Assembly (NCBI RefSeq): GCF_024399335.1
Contig: NZ_CP075339.1
Location: forward strand, 1,736,001 to 1,800,000
DNA from: Leucobacter aridicollis
Lineage (GTDB): Bacteria; Actinomycetota; Actinomycetes; Actinomycetales; Microbacteriaceae
Direction of reading: 5' to 3'
DNA: 64,000 bases
Below the pieces are notes generated by a model. The model did no database searches. It was not told the origin of the DNA and was given only the letters and a program-made list of their open reading frames with translations. Below are positions 37,497-46,397 of this stretch, in pieces. A program made the translations under genes and the position numbers. Numbering within the stretch: the first letter of the stretch is position 1; the number at the start of each line of letters is the position of its first letter.

Positions 37497-38063
37497 CTAG
37501 GCGTCGGGTGGGTCTGCCCAGGCTGCCGCGATCAGGTCGCGGACCTCGCCGAGTAGCTGTGGCATCGCTTTCGTCTGCCCAATGATTGGGAAGAAGTTCG
37601 CGTCAGATGCCCACCGCGGCACGATGTGCTGATGGAGGTGGGCGGCAACACCGGCGCCAGCGATCTCGCCCTGGTTCATGCCGAGGTTGAACCCAGCACA
37701 GTTCAGCGCGCGGCGCGCTGCGCGCATTCCGGCCTGGGTCAGTGCACCGATCTCAGCGACCTCTTCTGCGGTCGCGTCGTCGTACCCAGCCACGTGGCGG
37801 TACGGGCACACAAGCATGTGCCCGCTGTTGTACGGGAATAGGTTGAGCAGCACGTACGCTGTCTTCCCGCGGTGCACGATGAGCGATGAAGCGTCGTCGT
37901 GTCGCGGAGCCTCGCAGAACGGGCAGTCTGTGTGATCTGCCTGGTGGTGATCTGCGACATACGCCATGCGGTGAGGCACCCAGAGGCGCTGCAGCGGGTT
38001 CGGCGTGCCGACCGTGCCGCGCTCCCCTGGGCCCTCAGCTTGGGTTTCCTCAGTTCCACTCAT
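37497..38063 (-). CDS. HIT domain protein (diadenosine tetraphosphate phosphorylase-like)
   Basis: A histidine-triad protein of 188 residues. The triad is HLHQH (His142, His144, His146) followed by IVPRW, and the N-terminal half has CPFC (Cys47, Cys50), a likely zinc site. The thrS-adjacent HIT protein of actinobacteria is related to Mycobacterium Rv2613c, a diadenosine tetraphosphate phosphorylase, so that role is probable. The start is 19 bases after the thrS stop. Confidence 0.9.
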   Translation of the reverse strand: MSGTEETQAEGPGERGTVGTPNPLQRLWVPHRMAYVADHHQADHTDCPFCEAPRHDDASSLIVHRGKTAYVLLNLFPYNSGHMLVCPYRHVAGYDDATAEEVAEIGALTQAGMRAARRALNCAGFNLGMNQGEIAGAGVAAHLHQHIVPRWASDANFFPIIGQTKAMPQLLGEVRDLIAAAWADPPDA

Positions 38064-38081
38064 GGTTCTCGCGCCTACCAG

Positions 38082-40049
38082 CTACTCCGACCAGGCCGTC
38101 GAGACCTGCTCGTGACTCTCGATCGCTGCGAGAATGCGAGCGATAGCGTCGTCGACAGGGACGCCATTGAGCTGCGTGCCGTCGCGGAACCGGAAGCTGA
38201 CTGCGCCCGCCGCGCGATCCTCCTCGCCAGCGATGAGCTGGAACGGTACCTTCATCTTCGTGTGGGTTCGGATCTTCTTCGGCATGCGGTCGTCTGAGTG
38301 ATCGACGTGGGCGCGAACGCCCTCGGCCCGGAGCCGCGCGAAGATCTCCTCGAGGTAGTCGCCGTATTCGGCGGCGACGGGAATGCCGACGACCTGTTCG
38401 GGGGCGAGCCACACTGGGAACGCGCCCGCGTAGTGCTCGAGCAGGATCGCGAAGAACCGCTCGATCGATCCGAGAAGTGCGCGGTGGATCATGACCGGCT
38501 GCTTGCGCGTGCCGTCTGCAGCGGCGTATTCGAGTTCGAAAAGCTCGGGCTGGTTGAAGTCGAGCTGCACCGTCGACAGCTGCCATGTGCGGCCGATCGC
38601 GTCGCGGGCCTGCACAGAGATTTTCGGCCCGTAGAAGGCGGCGCCGCCTGGATCCGCTACAAGCTCGAGACCAGACTCCTCGCCAACCTCGCGCAGCGTC
38701 TGCTCGGCGTCTGCCCACTGCTCGTCGGTGCCGACTGACTTCTCGGGATCACGCGTCGACAGCTCGAGGTAGAAGTCGTCGAGACCGTACGCGCGGAGCG
38801 TCGCGAACACGAACTCGAGCTGGCGCTTGAGCTCGTCCTTGACCTGCTCGTCAGTGACATAGATGTGCGCGTCGTCCTGAGTGAGGCCGCGCACGCGGGT
38901 GAGACCCGAGAGGGTGCCCGACTTCTCATACCGGTACACCGTGCCGAACTCAGCGAGCCGAAGCGGAAGCTCACGGTAGCTGCGAGCCCGAGCCCGGAAA
39001 ATGAGGTTGTGGAACGGGCAGTTCATGGGCTTCAGGTAGTAGTCCTGGCCCTGCTTGGTGACGTTGCCCTCGTCGTCGACGACCTCGTCGAGGTGCATCG
39101 CCGGGAACATGCCCTCTTTGTACCAGTTGAGGTGCTGGCTCGTCTCGAACAGCGTGCCCTTTGTGATGTGGGGGCTGTTGACGACCTCGTAGCCGTTCTT
39201 CACGAGCTCGGAGCTCATGAACTTCTCGATCTCGTGGCGAATAATGCCGCCCTTGGGGTGGAACACCGCAAGGCCTGAGCCGATCTCGTCGGGGAAGGAG
39301 AAGAGGTCGAGTTCGACACCGAGCTTGCGGTGGTCGCGCTTCGCTGCCTCTTCAAGGCGAGTCTGGTAGGCCCGCAGCTCGTCTTTCGTCGGCCACGCGG
39401 TCCCGTAGACACGCTGCAGCATCGGGTTCGCCTCGCTGCCACGCCAGTACGCACCACTCGAACGCATGAGCGCCCAACCGTTTCCGATCATCTTCGTGTT
39501 CGGCAGGTGCGGCCCGCGGCAGAGGTCCTTCCACTGCGTCTCGCCAGTCTTTGGGTCAACATTGTCGTAGATGGTGAGCTCGGCGCCCCCGACCTCGACG
39601 CTTTCGTTGTCGGAACCCGCGTCGGCGCCACCCTTGAGCCCGATGAGCTCAAGCTTGTACGGCTCGTTCGCAAGCTCCGCTCGTGCCTCGTCCTCGCTCA
39701 CGACCCGACGCACGAAGCGCTGGCCTTGCTTCACGATCTTCTGCATCTCTTTCTCGAGAGCCTTGAGATCCTCAGGGGTGAACGCCTCGGCTGAGTCGAA
39801 GTCGTAGTAGAAGCCGTCGGTGATTGGCGGCCCGATCCCGAGCTTCGTCTCTGGGTTCACGCGCTGCACAGCCTGCGCGAGCACGTGAGCGGCCGAATGT
39901 CGGAGAATGCTCAGCCCGTCTTCGGAGTCGATCGTGACGGGTTCCACTGTGTCGGTATCTGTGACCTCCGCCGCGAGATCGCGAAGTTCGCCATTGACGC
40001 GCATAGCGACAATAGACCGGTCGGTGAACAGTGAAAAGCCGTCGGCCAC
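38082..40049 (-). CDS. thrS: Threonyl-tRNA synthetase
   Basis: ThrS charges tRNA-Thr. I prefer GTG 40049, which follows GAAGGGA at a normal distance and gives 655 residues; a TTG at 40070 would add seven. The N-terminal TGS domain is followed by an editing domain of the HxxxH type ([11 protein letters not shown]) and the class II catalytic core with zinc ligands including the Cys in MNCPFHNL. Motif 3 shows as [13 protein letters not shown]. It is the first gene of a leftward run with the HIT gene. I looked for but did not find a T-box in the 79-base upstream gap. Confidence 0.96.
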   Translation of the reverse strand: MADGFSLFTDRSIVAMRVNGELRDLAAEVTDTDTVEPVTIDSEDGLSILRHSAAHVLAQAVQRVNPETKLGIGPPITDGFYYDFDSAEAFTPEDLKALEKEMQKIVKQGQRFVRRVVSEDEARAELANEPYKLELIGLKGGADAGSDNESVEVGGAELTIYDNVDPKTGETQWKDLCRGPHLPNTKMIGNGWALMRSSGAYWRGSEANPMLQRVYGTAWPTKDELRAYQTRLEEAAKRDHRKLGVELDLFSFPDEIGSGLAVFHPKGGIIRHEIEKFMSSELVKNGYEVVNSPHITKGTLFETSQHLNWYKEGMFPAMHLDEVVDDEGNVTKQGQDYYLKPMNCPFHNLIFRARARSYRELPLRLAEFGTVYRYEKSGTLSGLTRVRGLTQDDAHIYVTDEQVKDELKRQLEFVFATLRAYGLDDFYLELSTRDPEKSVGTDEQWADAEQTLREVGEESGLELVADPGGAAFYGPKISVQARDAIGRTWQLSTVQLDFNQPELFELEYAAADGTRKQPVMIHRALLGSIERFFAILLEHYAGAFPVWLAPEQVVGIPVAAEYGDYLEEIFARLRAEGVRAHVDHSDDRMPKKIRTHTKMKVPFQLIAGEEDRAAGAVSFRFRDGTQLNGVPVDDAIARILAAIESHEQVSTAWSE

Positions 40050-40148
40050 TGCGATTCCCTTCGGAGACAAGATAAATACTCCGTAATTCTATCGGGTCGC
40101 AGCGGCCGACGGCTCACTCGAACGGCGGGTTGCCCCGCACAGTGCAGA

Positions 40149-40871
40149 CTATGCGCCGGCGTTGCCCTGCTTCAGCGCCTGCAGTCGCTCGTCAACCTCG
40201 CTCAGTGCGCCGAGATCGTCGAGCTCGTTGAACTGCGCGTCGAGTGTCGACGCAGCGAGCTCAGCCTGTCCACGCACCATTGCCTCCTGGCGCTTCACCT
40301 TTTCTTCGAAGCGGCCAAGCTCGCTCGTCGGATCCAGAACGTCGAGGTTCTTCACAGCGTCCTGCACTTGCGACTGCGCCTCTGCAACCTTGCCGCGCGA
40401 GACGAGCTCGTCGCGCTTCGCCTGCAGCTGCACGAGCTTCTCACGCATGGTCTGGAGGCCGGCTTTCAGCTGGTCGACAACCTGCTGCTGAGCGGCGACG
40501 CTCGGCTCTGATGTCGAGATCTCCTTCTCGAATGAGATCTGCTTCGACAGCGCGACGCGTGCGAGGTTGTCAAACTTGTCAGCGCCTGCGGTGTCGCCCG
40601 ACGCGCGGAGCGTCTCTGCCTGGTTCGACGCGGCCGCCGCCTTCGTACCCCACTCTGCAACGGCCTTGCGGTCCTCCTCAAGGTCTGATTCCATGAGGCG
40701 CAGATTGCCAATCGTCTGAGCGACAGAGCTTTCAGCATCGGCAATGCTGTTCTTGTAGTCGCGCTCCATCTGGTTGAGCATCTTCTCTGGGTCTTCGGCG
40801 GAGTCGAGAAGTGCGTTGATGTTTGCCTTGGCGAGCTGTGCAATACGGCCAAGGATGGATTGCTTTGCCAT
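40149..40871 (-). CDS. pspA: PspA/IM30 family protein
   Basis: A 240-residue, almost entirely coiled-coil protein of the PspA/IM30 (ESCRT-III-like) family, which coats and repairs membranes under stress. The opening helix with SILGRIAQLAKANINALLDSAEDPE matches the family N-terminus, and the long heptad region runs to about residue 220. It lies 108 bases after the TPM-domain gene on the same strand; this pair recurs in actinobacteria. Confidence 0.92.
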   Translation of the reverse strand: MAKQSILGRIAQLAKANINALLDSAEDPEKMLNQMERDYKNSIADAESSVAQTIGNLRLMESDLEEDRKAVAEWGTKAAAASNQAETLRASGDTAGADKFDNLARVALSKQISFEKEISTSEPSVAAQQQVVDQLKAGLQTMREKLVQLQAKRDELVSRGKVAEAQSQVQDAVKNLDVLDPTSELGRFEEKVKRQEAMVRGQAELAASTLDAQFNELDDLGALSEVDERLQALKQGNAGA

Positions 40872-40979
40872 GTTGGCTTCCTTTCCTGTGTTCCACCGAA
40901 TCAGCTCGGAGGAGGTCTGTCAGCGGCGCCGGGCGGAGCCGCAAATCTTTGAGCTTGTGTGCGTGTGAACTTCCGGCGG

Positions 40980-42959
40980 CTAGAACCGGCCTCCACCGCC
41001 GCGTCGACCGCCGCCACCGCCGCCGATCGACCCGCCGCCGTTCCACCCTCCGGTGAACCCGCCGTTCGAGCCGCTCCAGCCCCCACTCGAATGGCCTCCT
41101 CCTCCGCCTCCGCTCAGGAGACCGCCGAGGATGCCGCCGAGCACGGCTCCGCCGAAGCTGCCGTTCGATCCGCCTCCGCCGTAGCCGCCCCCAGACCCAC
41201 CGCCCCACCCGGAGACGTCGTTCACCGCGAGCTGATACGCAGCGCGAGCGTATTGTGTCGCTTGTTGCGCCGCCTGGTACGACTTCATCGGATCCTGCTC
41301 CGCGTACTGTTCGGCGAGTTGCAACTGGCGCTTGGCCTCCGCGAGCCTGGTCCGTGCCTGCGAACCGATCGCGCCGCGACGGGTTTCAATGAACTGCTCG
41401 GCTGCGAGCACCTCGGCTCGCGCGGGGACGAGTGCTTCGTCTCGGGCTGCTACGGCTCGGCGCAGCCGCTCCGAGTTTTCCCTGGCTGCACCGATAGCCG
41501 CGTCGATTTCAACGTTGGCTGCCGCGGCGGCTGCCAGAGCTGCGACGGGGTCGCCCTGCGTACCGCGCGCCAGGAGTTGACTCACCCGTTCAGCGGCCTG
41601 GGTAAGCGCCAGCCTGTCGGCCTCGCTCGCGGAGCTGACAAGCTGCGAAACTACTTGCAGGTCACCCTGCAGGTCAGCTGCAGCAGCCTCAAACTGGCTC
41701 GCGCTCTCGGCGAGCTCGCCCGCGAGCACGTCGGGGGACTCAGCAAGGGTGCGTGCTTGATCAAGCGCAGCCTCACCCGCGCGGAGCGAGACAGCGGCCG
41801 CCGAACGTTCGCCAGAGTTCAGCTCGTTCGTTGCGGCAGCAATGACTTCGCTCACGAACTGAAGCCGTGCATCGGCCTCGTTCAGGTTCGCCTCGAGTTG
41901 GCCAGCGATTGTCGGCGCGTAGCTTGCCGCAAGCGCAGCGGCCCGCTCCCGCCCGCCGGTGAGTGCCGCCCTCACGGCGGGAAGCTCTGCAGTGAGCTGC
42001 TCAAGCACCTCTGGTGCGCGCTGCTCGACCTCGCGAAGACGCGAGAAGGAGTCCGTGTGTGAATCGAGCGACTCCTTCGCTCCAGAGCACCTCTCGATGA
42101 TCTCGGTAAGCCAGGCCCGTCGATCTTCGTCGGAATCAGGGATGTTGTCGTCGAGGAGCTGCCTGCGTGCAAACGCTGCCCGGAGCTGCTCTTTCGCCTC
42201 GGCGATCGCTGCTGCGAACGGCTTCGCAGCCTCAGCCCCGAACTGCGCCTCCGCGAAGCCGAGCTCCTGTTCACTGCTTCGGAGGTCGTCATCGACTCGA
42301 ATCAAAAGCGCGCTCGCTTGTGAATCTAGCTCCTCAAGTGTGAGCTCTACTTCGCCCGCTGCGGACTCCCGCTCACGCTCCCGTTTGCGCTTGCGTGACA
42401 ACGCGACACCGGCCGCGACGCCACCCGCAACGACAACGCCTCCAATCACGGCAACGGCAATGCCGGTGCCGTTTGAGGTCGGGTTGAGTACAGCTTCTTC
42501 GATTCCGGTGAGCGTCGCTCCGACAACCCCCGTCCAATCGCTGCTCTTGAGCGCCGGGCGCACGTAATCGTTTGAAAGCTTCTCGTACTGTGCGTCAGTC
42601 ATGAGCGCCTGCGGGGCGTTCAGGTCGTACAGGCGATCCTCGACAGCGATGCTCAGCAATACAGCGTCGTCGCCGAGAAAGTTCTTCTCAGCGGTCGCCG
42701 CACCCCATGCTTCTGGGTCGGCGGGCGAATCAAACGTGTCGACGTAGACGACAAACAGCTGCACGCCGTGCTCAGTCGCAAACTCTCGCACGTCATCTTC
42801 GAGTGCCGACACGCTCGAACCGAGCACTCCGTCGCTCGTTCCGTCGATGATGTACTTTCCACCAAACGAAGGCGGCGGGGTAGCTGAGGCAGCTGCCGGG
42901 GCGAACAGCGCCAGACCCGCTAGGGCAGCAAGGCCAAGCATCGTTACGATCCGCTTCAT
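40980..42959 (-). CDS. TPM domain-containing membrane protein with long coiled coil and Gly-rich tail
   Basis: A 659-residue cell-envelope protein. A signal peptide (residues 1-26, ending ASA) is followed by a TPM domain at about residues 35-150 (formerly DUF477), a membrane helix near residues 163-187 (AVAVIGGVVVAGGVAAGVAL), and a basic stop (SRKRKRERERES). A cytoplasmic coiled-coil-like part of about 400 residues follows. The last 60 residues are mostly Gly and Ser (SGGGYGGGG type repeats), like the tails of other TPM proteins. The TPM domain is extracellular by this layout. Its role is unknown; the following pspA gene hints at envelope stress. Confidence 0.85.
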   Translation of the reverse strand: MKRIVTMLGLAALAGLALFAPAAASATPPPSFGGKYIIDGTSDGVLGSSVSALEDDVREFATEHGVQLFVVYVDTFDSPADPEAWGAATAEKNFLGDDAVLLSIAVEDRLYDLNAPQALMTDAQYEKLSNDYVRPALKSSDWTGVVGATLTGIEEAVLNPTSNGTGIAVAVIGGVVVAGGVAAGVALSRKRKRERERESAAGEVELTLEELDSQASALLIRVDDDLRSSEQELGFAEAQFGAEAAKPFAAAIAEAKEQLRAAFARRQLLDDNIPDSDEDRRAWLTEIIERCSGAKESLDSHTDSFSRLREVEQRAPEVLEQLTAELPAVRAALTGGRERAAALAASYAPTIAGQLEANLNEADARLQFVSEVIAAATNELNSGERSAAAVSLRAGEAALDQARTLAESPDVLAGELAESASQFEAAAADLQGDLQVVSQLVSSASEADRLALTQAAERVSQLLARGTQGDPVAALAAAAAANVEIDAAIGAARENSERLRRAVAARDEALVPARAEVLAAEQFIETRRGAIGSQARTRLAEAKRQLQLAEQYAEQDPMKSYQAAQQATQYARAAYQLAVNDVSGWGGGSGGGYGGGGSNGSFGGAVLGGILGGLLSGGGGGGHSSGGWSGSNGGFTGGWNGGGSIGGGGGGRRGGGGRF

Positions 42960-43204
42960 TCACGATCCTCCGTCTGCAACGGCTGCGCGGGTACTCCAAC
43001 GCGTGCCCGATACGCACAGTTTAGAAGTGCGGGACACCTGGCGCTAGTAGCAGCTATGAGTTCGACATGAAGCCGAGGCGAGGGCTGCCCGGCACTGTAT
43101 CCACAGTGGCGACAGACGGGAATGGAACTCCTTCGCCTGGAGCGTTCGCGGCATGCCTTCTGCCTGAAGAGGCCGGCAGTGATGCGGGGCTGCGATGTAG
43201 GCCG

Positions 43205-43486
43205 TTAGGCGGGAACGGTTTGCAGGTGAAGCATCGCCCACCCCTCCGGAACCAGTGCGGTGAGTTCCTCCACCGAGGCAGCGGTGATCTCCTGGTGAGT
43301 GTCGCGGCGGTGATATGTGCCGAGTGCAGAGATCTGCCCGCCCGTTTTGCCCATGCGCACGGGCGCCTTTACGAGGTCGAACCCGGGTGGGCATCTGTCT
43401 GTCAGCTGTGCGTGTACTTCTTCAAGTGACGTTCCTGCCACTTCAAGTTCAATCGTCTCAATGAGTCTGATCGTGGCGCGAAGCAT
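43205..43486 (-). CDS. Small hypothetical protein
   Basis: A 93-residue ORF from ATG 43486 (MLRATIRLIETIELEVAGTS). It looks like a real protein: an N-terminal beta strand, then EEVHAQLTDRCPPGFDLVKAPVR and a C-terminal TAASVEELTALVPEGWAMLH helix. I do not recognise the family. No clear ribosome site is visible upstream. It sits downstream of the tRNA-Val(GAC) terminator and upstream of the TPM-domain gene. The 245 bases between this gene and the TPM gene hold nothing I can call. Confidence 0.55.
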   Translation of the reverse strand: MLRATIRLIETIELEVAGTSLEEVHAQLTDRCPPGFDLVKAPVRMGKTGGQISALGTYHRRDTHQEITAASVEELTALVPEGWAMLHLQTVPA

Positions 43487-43567
43487 GTAGTTAGCGTAGC
43501 GAGTTCTCCGAGCGAAGTGCTTGCGCTCCGCCGGCACCGCTGCAGATCAGCATCACGCAAAACAAAA

Positions 43568-43589
43568 ACCCCCGGCAGGAACCGGGGGT
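43568..43589 (-). terminator. Terminator after the Gly-Cys-Val tRNA cluster
   Basis: An 8-bp GC-rich stem (ACCCCCGG/CCGGGGGT) with a 6-base loop follows tRNA-Val(GAC) by eight bases on the leftward strand and ends in a run of five T. Confidence 0.9.
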
Positions 43590-43597
43590 CTTATCTG

Positions 43598-43669
43598 TGC
43601 GCGATACTGGGATCGAACCAGTGACCTCTTCCGTGTCAGGGAAGCGCGCTACCGCTGCGCCAATCGCGC
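43598..43669 (-). tRNA. tRNA-Val(GAC)
   Basis: A 72-base cloverleaf with acceptor GCGCGAT/ATCGCGC, D-arm TGGCGCAGCGGTAGCGC, anticodon GAC in CCTGACACG and T-arm CTGGTTCGATCCCAG. Discriminator A. Last of three leftward tRNA genes. Confidence 0.96.
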
Positions 43670-43697
43670 CTTCTGTAAGGCTATTCAATTGTGGTGG

Positions 43698-43768
43698 AGG
43701 TGGCGACGGGATTCGAACCCGTGTATACGGCTTTGCAGGCCGCTGCCTCGCCTCTCGGCCACGCCACC
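43698..43768 (-). tRNA. tRNA-Cys(GCA)
   Basis: A 71-base cloverleaf with acceptor GGTGGCG/CGCCACC, anticodon GCA in CCTGCAAAG, T-arm CGGGTTCGAATCCCG and discriminator T, as is typical for bacterial tRNA-Cys. Confidence 0.96.
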
Positions 43769-43816
43769 GTAAGTGTTTTGCCACCAAAAGCGGCCGAGAT
43801 TGCTCTCGGCCACCAG

Positions 43817-43889
43817 AGCGGATGACGAGATTCGAACTCGCGACCCCAACCTTGGCAAGGTTGTGCGCTACCAGCTGCGCCACATCCGC
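43817..43889 (-). tRNA. tRNA-Gly(GCC)
   Basis: A 73-base cloverleaf with acceptor GCGGATG/CATCCGC, D-arm TGGCGCAGCTGGTAGCGC, anticodon GCC in CTTGCCAAG and T-arm GAGTTCGAATCTC. First of three leftward tRNA genes. Confidence 0.95.
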
Positions 43890-44045
43890 ATTTTCGCCGC
43901 CGTGCTTGGCGACGTGTATAACTTTATACAGCTCGGGGTCCGCACGCAAATTCGGCCCTGCTCGCCGGGCGCGTCGCGCTTTCGTTACCCGTTGGAAACG
44001 TTGTTATCAGGCGGTTTTCCGACTTCTCTAGCTACGATTGCCCCT

Positions 44046-45068
44046 ATGGCAGGAACTGTTGGAAAGCGCGTCGCGCAGGGGGTTGCGGTCGCACTTGTTG
44101 TCGCTGTTGCTGCTGGCGGACTCGTTGCGTACTCATATCGCGGTGAGATTCGCGACCACTTCCTCGCGGCATCTTTCGAGCCGACGCCGCGCATTGACCA
44201 AATACGCGGTGAGATTGAGCTCAGTGGCACCGGCGAACGTGTCTTTCTTGCATCGCAGCCGACAATCGGGGGCCGCGACGAGTTCAACGAGTGGTGTGCG
44301 GGAGTCGACCACACCGAGGAGGGTCACGTCCTCGGCTGTTTTGCGGAGCGGCGAATCCGCCTCTTTGAGGTCACCGACAACCGCCTCACTGGGGTCGTCG
44401 AAACGACAGCCGCTCACGAACTTCTGCACGCGGCGTGGTCGCGCATGAGCCAGGACGAGCGTGCTGCCCTCACCGAGACCCTCATCGCTGAGTACGATGA
44501 GCGGGCAGCGACGGACACGGACTTCGAGCAGCGAATGAGTGTCTACGAGAGCCTCTCACGCTCAGCGTTTGCGAATGAGCTCCATTCAGTGTTTGGCACG
44601 GAGGTTCGTGATCTTTCCCCTACCCTCGAAGAGCACTACGCGAGGTGGTTTGAGGATCGGTCGGTGATTGTCGACTGGTACGACGGTTACCACAGCGTGT
44701 TCGTCGAGTTGAAAGCCGAGGCTGAGCGGTTGAGCGCCGAGCTTGAGTCACTTCGCTCGGACATCGAAGACCGCAGTGCAACGTACGACATTGCCGTTCA
44801 GCAGTTCAATGCTGACGCGGCTGAGTTCCGAGAGCGGAATGAACGCTACGAGTTTTCTGGCAACAAGGAGCTTTTCGACTCTCTCCGCGGCGAGCTTCTT
44901 GCCCGCCAGGAGGGCCTTGACGCAGTGCGCCGGGAGATCCAGGCCGATACCGATCGGTTTAACGCGCTTCGTGAGGAGCTCGTAAAACTCAACGACGTGA
45001 GCGTTGAGCTCAATGATGTGCTTGACAGCACGTTCACTCCCCCAGCGAGCCCCGTGGAGCAGGCGTAG
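44046..45068 (+). CDS. Membrane-anchored protein with HExxH metallopeptidase-like motif and coiled coil
   Basis: A 340-residue protein from ATG 44046. The frame stays open upstream to 43773, but that stretch overlaps tRNA genes. A single membrane helix lies at residues 9-29 with the rest probably outside. AAHELLHAAW places a zinc-protease motif HELLH at residues 124-128. Glu178 in FANELHSVFGTE, or Glu186, could be the third ligand. Two cysteines (Cys84, Cys98) could form a disulfide. Residues 220-320 are a long coiled coil. I do not recognise a named family; activity is inferred from the motif only. It has no close ribosome site, and a possible -10 (TACGAT) lies just upstream, so its mRNA may be nearly leaderless. 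Confidence 0.75.
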   Translation: MAGTVGKRVAQGVAVALVVAVAAGGLVAYSYRGEIRDHFLAASFEPTPRIDQIRGEIELSGTGERVFLASQPTIGGRDEFNEWCAGVDHTEEGHVLGCFAERRIRLFEVTDNRLTGVVETTAAHELLHAAWSRMSQDERAALTETLIAEYDERAATDTDFEQRMSVYESLSRSAFANELHSVFGTEVRDLSPTLEEHYARWFEDRSVIVDWYDGYHSVFVELKAEAERLSAELESLRSDIEDRSATYDIAVQQFNADAAEFRERNERYEFSGNKELFDSLRGELLARQEGLDAVRREIQADTDRFNALREELVKLNDVSVELNDVLDSTFTPPASPVEQA

Positions 45069-45178
45069 ACCGCGGCTCGCTGGCCACTGCTCACCGCGGC
45101 TCGCCCCGTGAGCAACGCAATGTGCATCGAGGGCGGCAAATGTGTATGCTTGACGAGTTGCCGCAGGAGATGCGGTGA

Positions 45179-45251
45179 GGGCGTTTGGCGCAGTTGGTAG
45201 CGCGCTTCCTTCACACGGAAGAGGTCGTCAGTTCGAGTCTGGCATCGCCCA
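45179..45251 (+). tRNA. tRNA-Val(CAC)
   Basis: A 73-base cloverleaf with anticodon CAC in CTTCACACG, D-arm GGCGCAGTTGGTAGCGC and T-arm GTCAGTTCGAGTCTGGC. The acceptor stem GGGCGTT/ATCGCCC contains a T-T mismatch at its sixth pair. Discriminator A, CCA not encoded. Confidence 0.93.
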
Positions 45252-45257
45252 CAAGTG

Positions 45258-45285
45258 AAAGCCTCCGGTACGCCGGAGGCTTTTT
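45258..45285 (+). terminator. Terminator after tRNA-Val(CAC)
   Basis: An 8-bp stem GCCTCCGG/CCGGAGGC with loop TACG (45261-45280), flanked by AAA and followed by five T, starts seven bases after the tRNA 3' end. A classic intrinsic terminator. Confidence 0.93.
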
Positions 45286-45360
45286 GCGTGCGCCCCTGAA
45301 GCGGCGACTTTGTAGACTGGGTCGCGACGAATCACGCCGCGCTGCACGCAAAGGAGCACA

Positions 45361-46299
45361 ATGATCACTCGAGCCGATGTTGAGGCCGCTCAGGCGCGGA
45401 TCGCCGGGCTCACGCGGCGCACTCCCCTTGTCGCAGCTGAGCCCGTTGGCGGCGAGAAACTGTGGATCAAGGCCGAGTATATGCAGCACTGCGGAGTCTT
45501 CAAGACTCGTGGCGCGTTCAACCGTCAGCTTGCCGCCAGAGAGCGAGGGGAGCTCGACCCGGCAGTTGGCATCGTCGCGGCGTCAGGCGGCAACGCCGGC
45601 CTCGCGAACGCGTTCGCCGCGACACGGCTCGGGGTGCCTGCCACGGTTTTTGTACCCGAAAATGCGCCAAGCGTGAAGGTTGAGAGGCTGCGCTCATACG
45701 GCGCCACTGTCGTGCAAGCGGGAACCGAGTACGCGGAAGCGTACGAGGCCGCGCAGGATCGCGTAGAGAATACTGGCGCGCTGTTCTGTCACGCCTACGA
45801 CCAGCCAGACATTGTGGCGGGTGCCGGCGTCATCGGTCTTGAGGTGCTCTCCGAGTTGCCGGACGTTGACACAATTGTCGTCGCCGTTGGCGGTGGTGGG
45901 CTATACGCAGGCATTGAGGCGGCTGTCGCCGAGGCTGACGTTCGCATCGTTGCGGTTGAACCCGTCGCGGTTCCGACCCTCCATGCAGCGCTCGCCGCCG
46001 GCGGGCCCGTCGATGTTTCCGTGTCTGGCGTCGCGGCTGACTCCCTTGGCGCGCGCAGGATCGGCGAACACGGTTGGGCGGCTGCCACTTCGAGGCGCCC
46101 ACGCAGCGTACTTGTCGAGGAGGAAGCGATTCTGGAGGCCCGACAGCATCTCTGGTCTGAGTACAGGATGCCTACTGAGCCGGGGGCTGCGGCAGCGTAC
46201 GCAGCGCTCTTGGCGGGTGCATACATTCCAGCCGCTGACGAGCGCGTTGTCGTGATTGCGTGCGGCGCGAACACTGACCTCGCGACGCTGGCTCAGTAG
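45361..46299 (+). CDS. Serine/threonine dehydratase (PLP-dependent)
   Basis: A fold-type II PLP enzyme of 312 residues with an AAAGGAG ribosome site. The Schiff-base lysine is Lys48 in HCGVFKTRGAFN. The phosphate-binding loops are SGGNAGLANA and AVGGGGLYAG. It resembles short threonine ammonia-lyases without a regulatory ACT domain, so it is probably catabolic or a serine/threonine deaminase rather than the feedback-controlled IlvA. The Cys in HCGVF replaces the more usual Thr or Gly-Ser around this position; the exact substrate is not settled. Confidence 0.88.
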   Translation: MITRADVEAAQARIAGLTRRTPLVAAEPVGGEKLWIKAEYMQHCGVFKTRGAFNRQLAARERGELDPAVGIVAASGGNAGLANAFAATRLGVPATVFVPENAPSVKVERLRSYGATVVQAGTEYAEAYEAAQDRVENTGALFCHAYDQPDIVAGAGVIGLEVLSELPDVDTIVVAVGGGGLYAGIEAAVAEADVRIVAVEPVAVPTLHAALAAGGPVDVSVSGVAADSLGARRIGEHGWAAATSRRPRSVLVEEEAILEARQHLWSEYRMPTEPGAAAAYAALLAGAYIPAADERVVVIACGANTDLATLAQ

Positions 46300-46310
46300 C
46301 CTACGCAACA

Positions 46311-46350
46311 ACGACCTCGCCGCTCCCGCAGCAGGGAACGGCGAGGCCGT
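46311..46350. terminator. Hairpin between dehydratase and MT0933-like gene
   Basis: The 12-base ACGACCTCGCCG (46311-46322) pairs with CGGCGAGGCCGT (46339-46350) with one A-C mismatch, over a loop of 16 bases. It lies between convergent genes. Confidence 0.55.
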
Positions 46351-46397
46351 GTGGTTCGCTTGGAAGGACCGAGTTACCGGTCCCCCATCAGTGCGTG

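Noticed and set aside
40050..40148. Threonine T-box before thrS
   Set aside because: The gap is too short and contains no TGGNACC core.
43067..43429. Rightward 120-codon frame overlapping the small hypothetical gene
   Set aside because: Composition is irregular, it has no ribosome site, and the leftward frame looks more protein-like.
43773..44045. N-terminal extension of the HELLH protein
   Set aside because: It overlaps tRNA-Gly(GCC) on the other strand and has no conserved character. The ATG at 44046 leads straight into a membrane helix.
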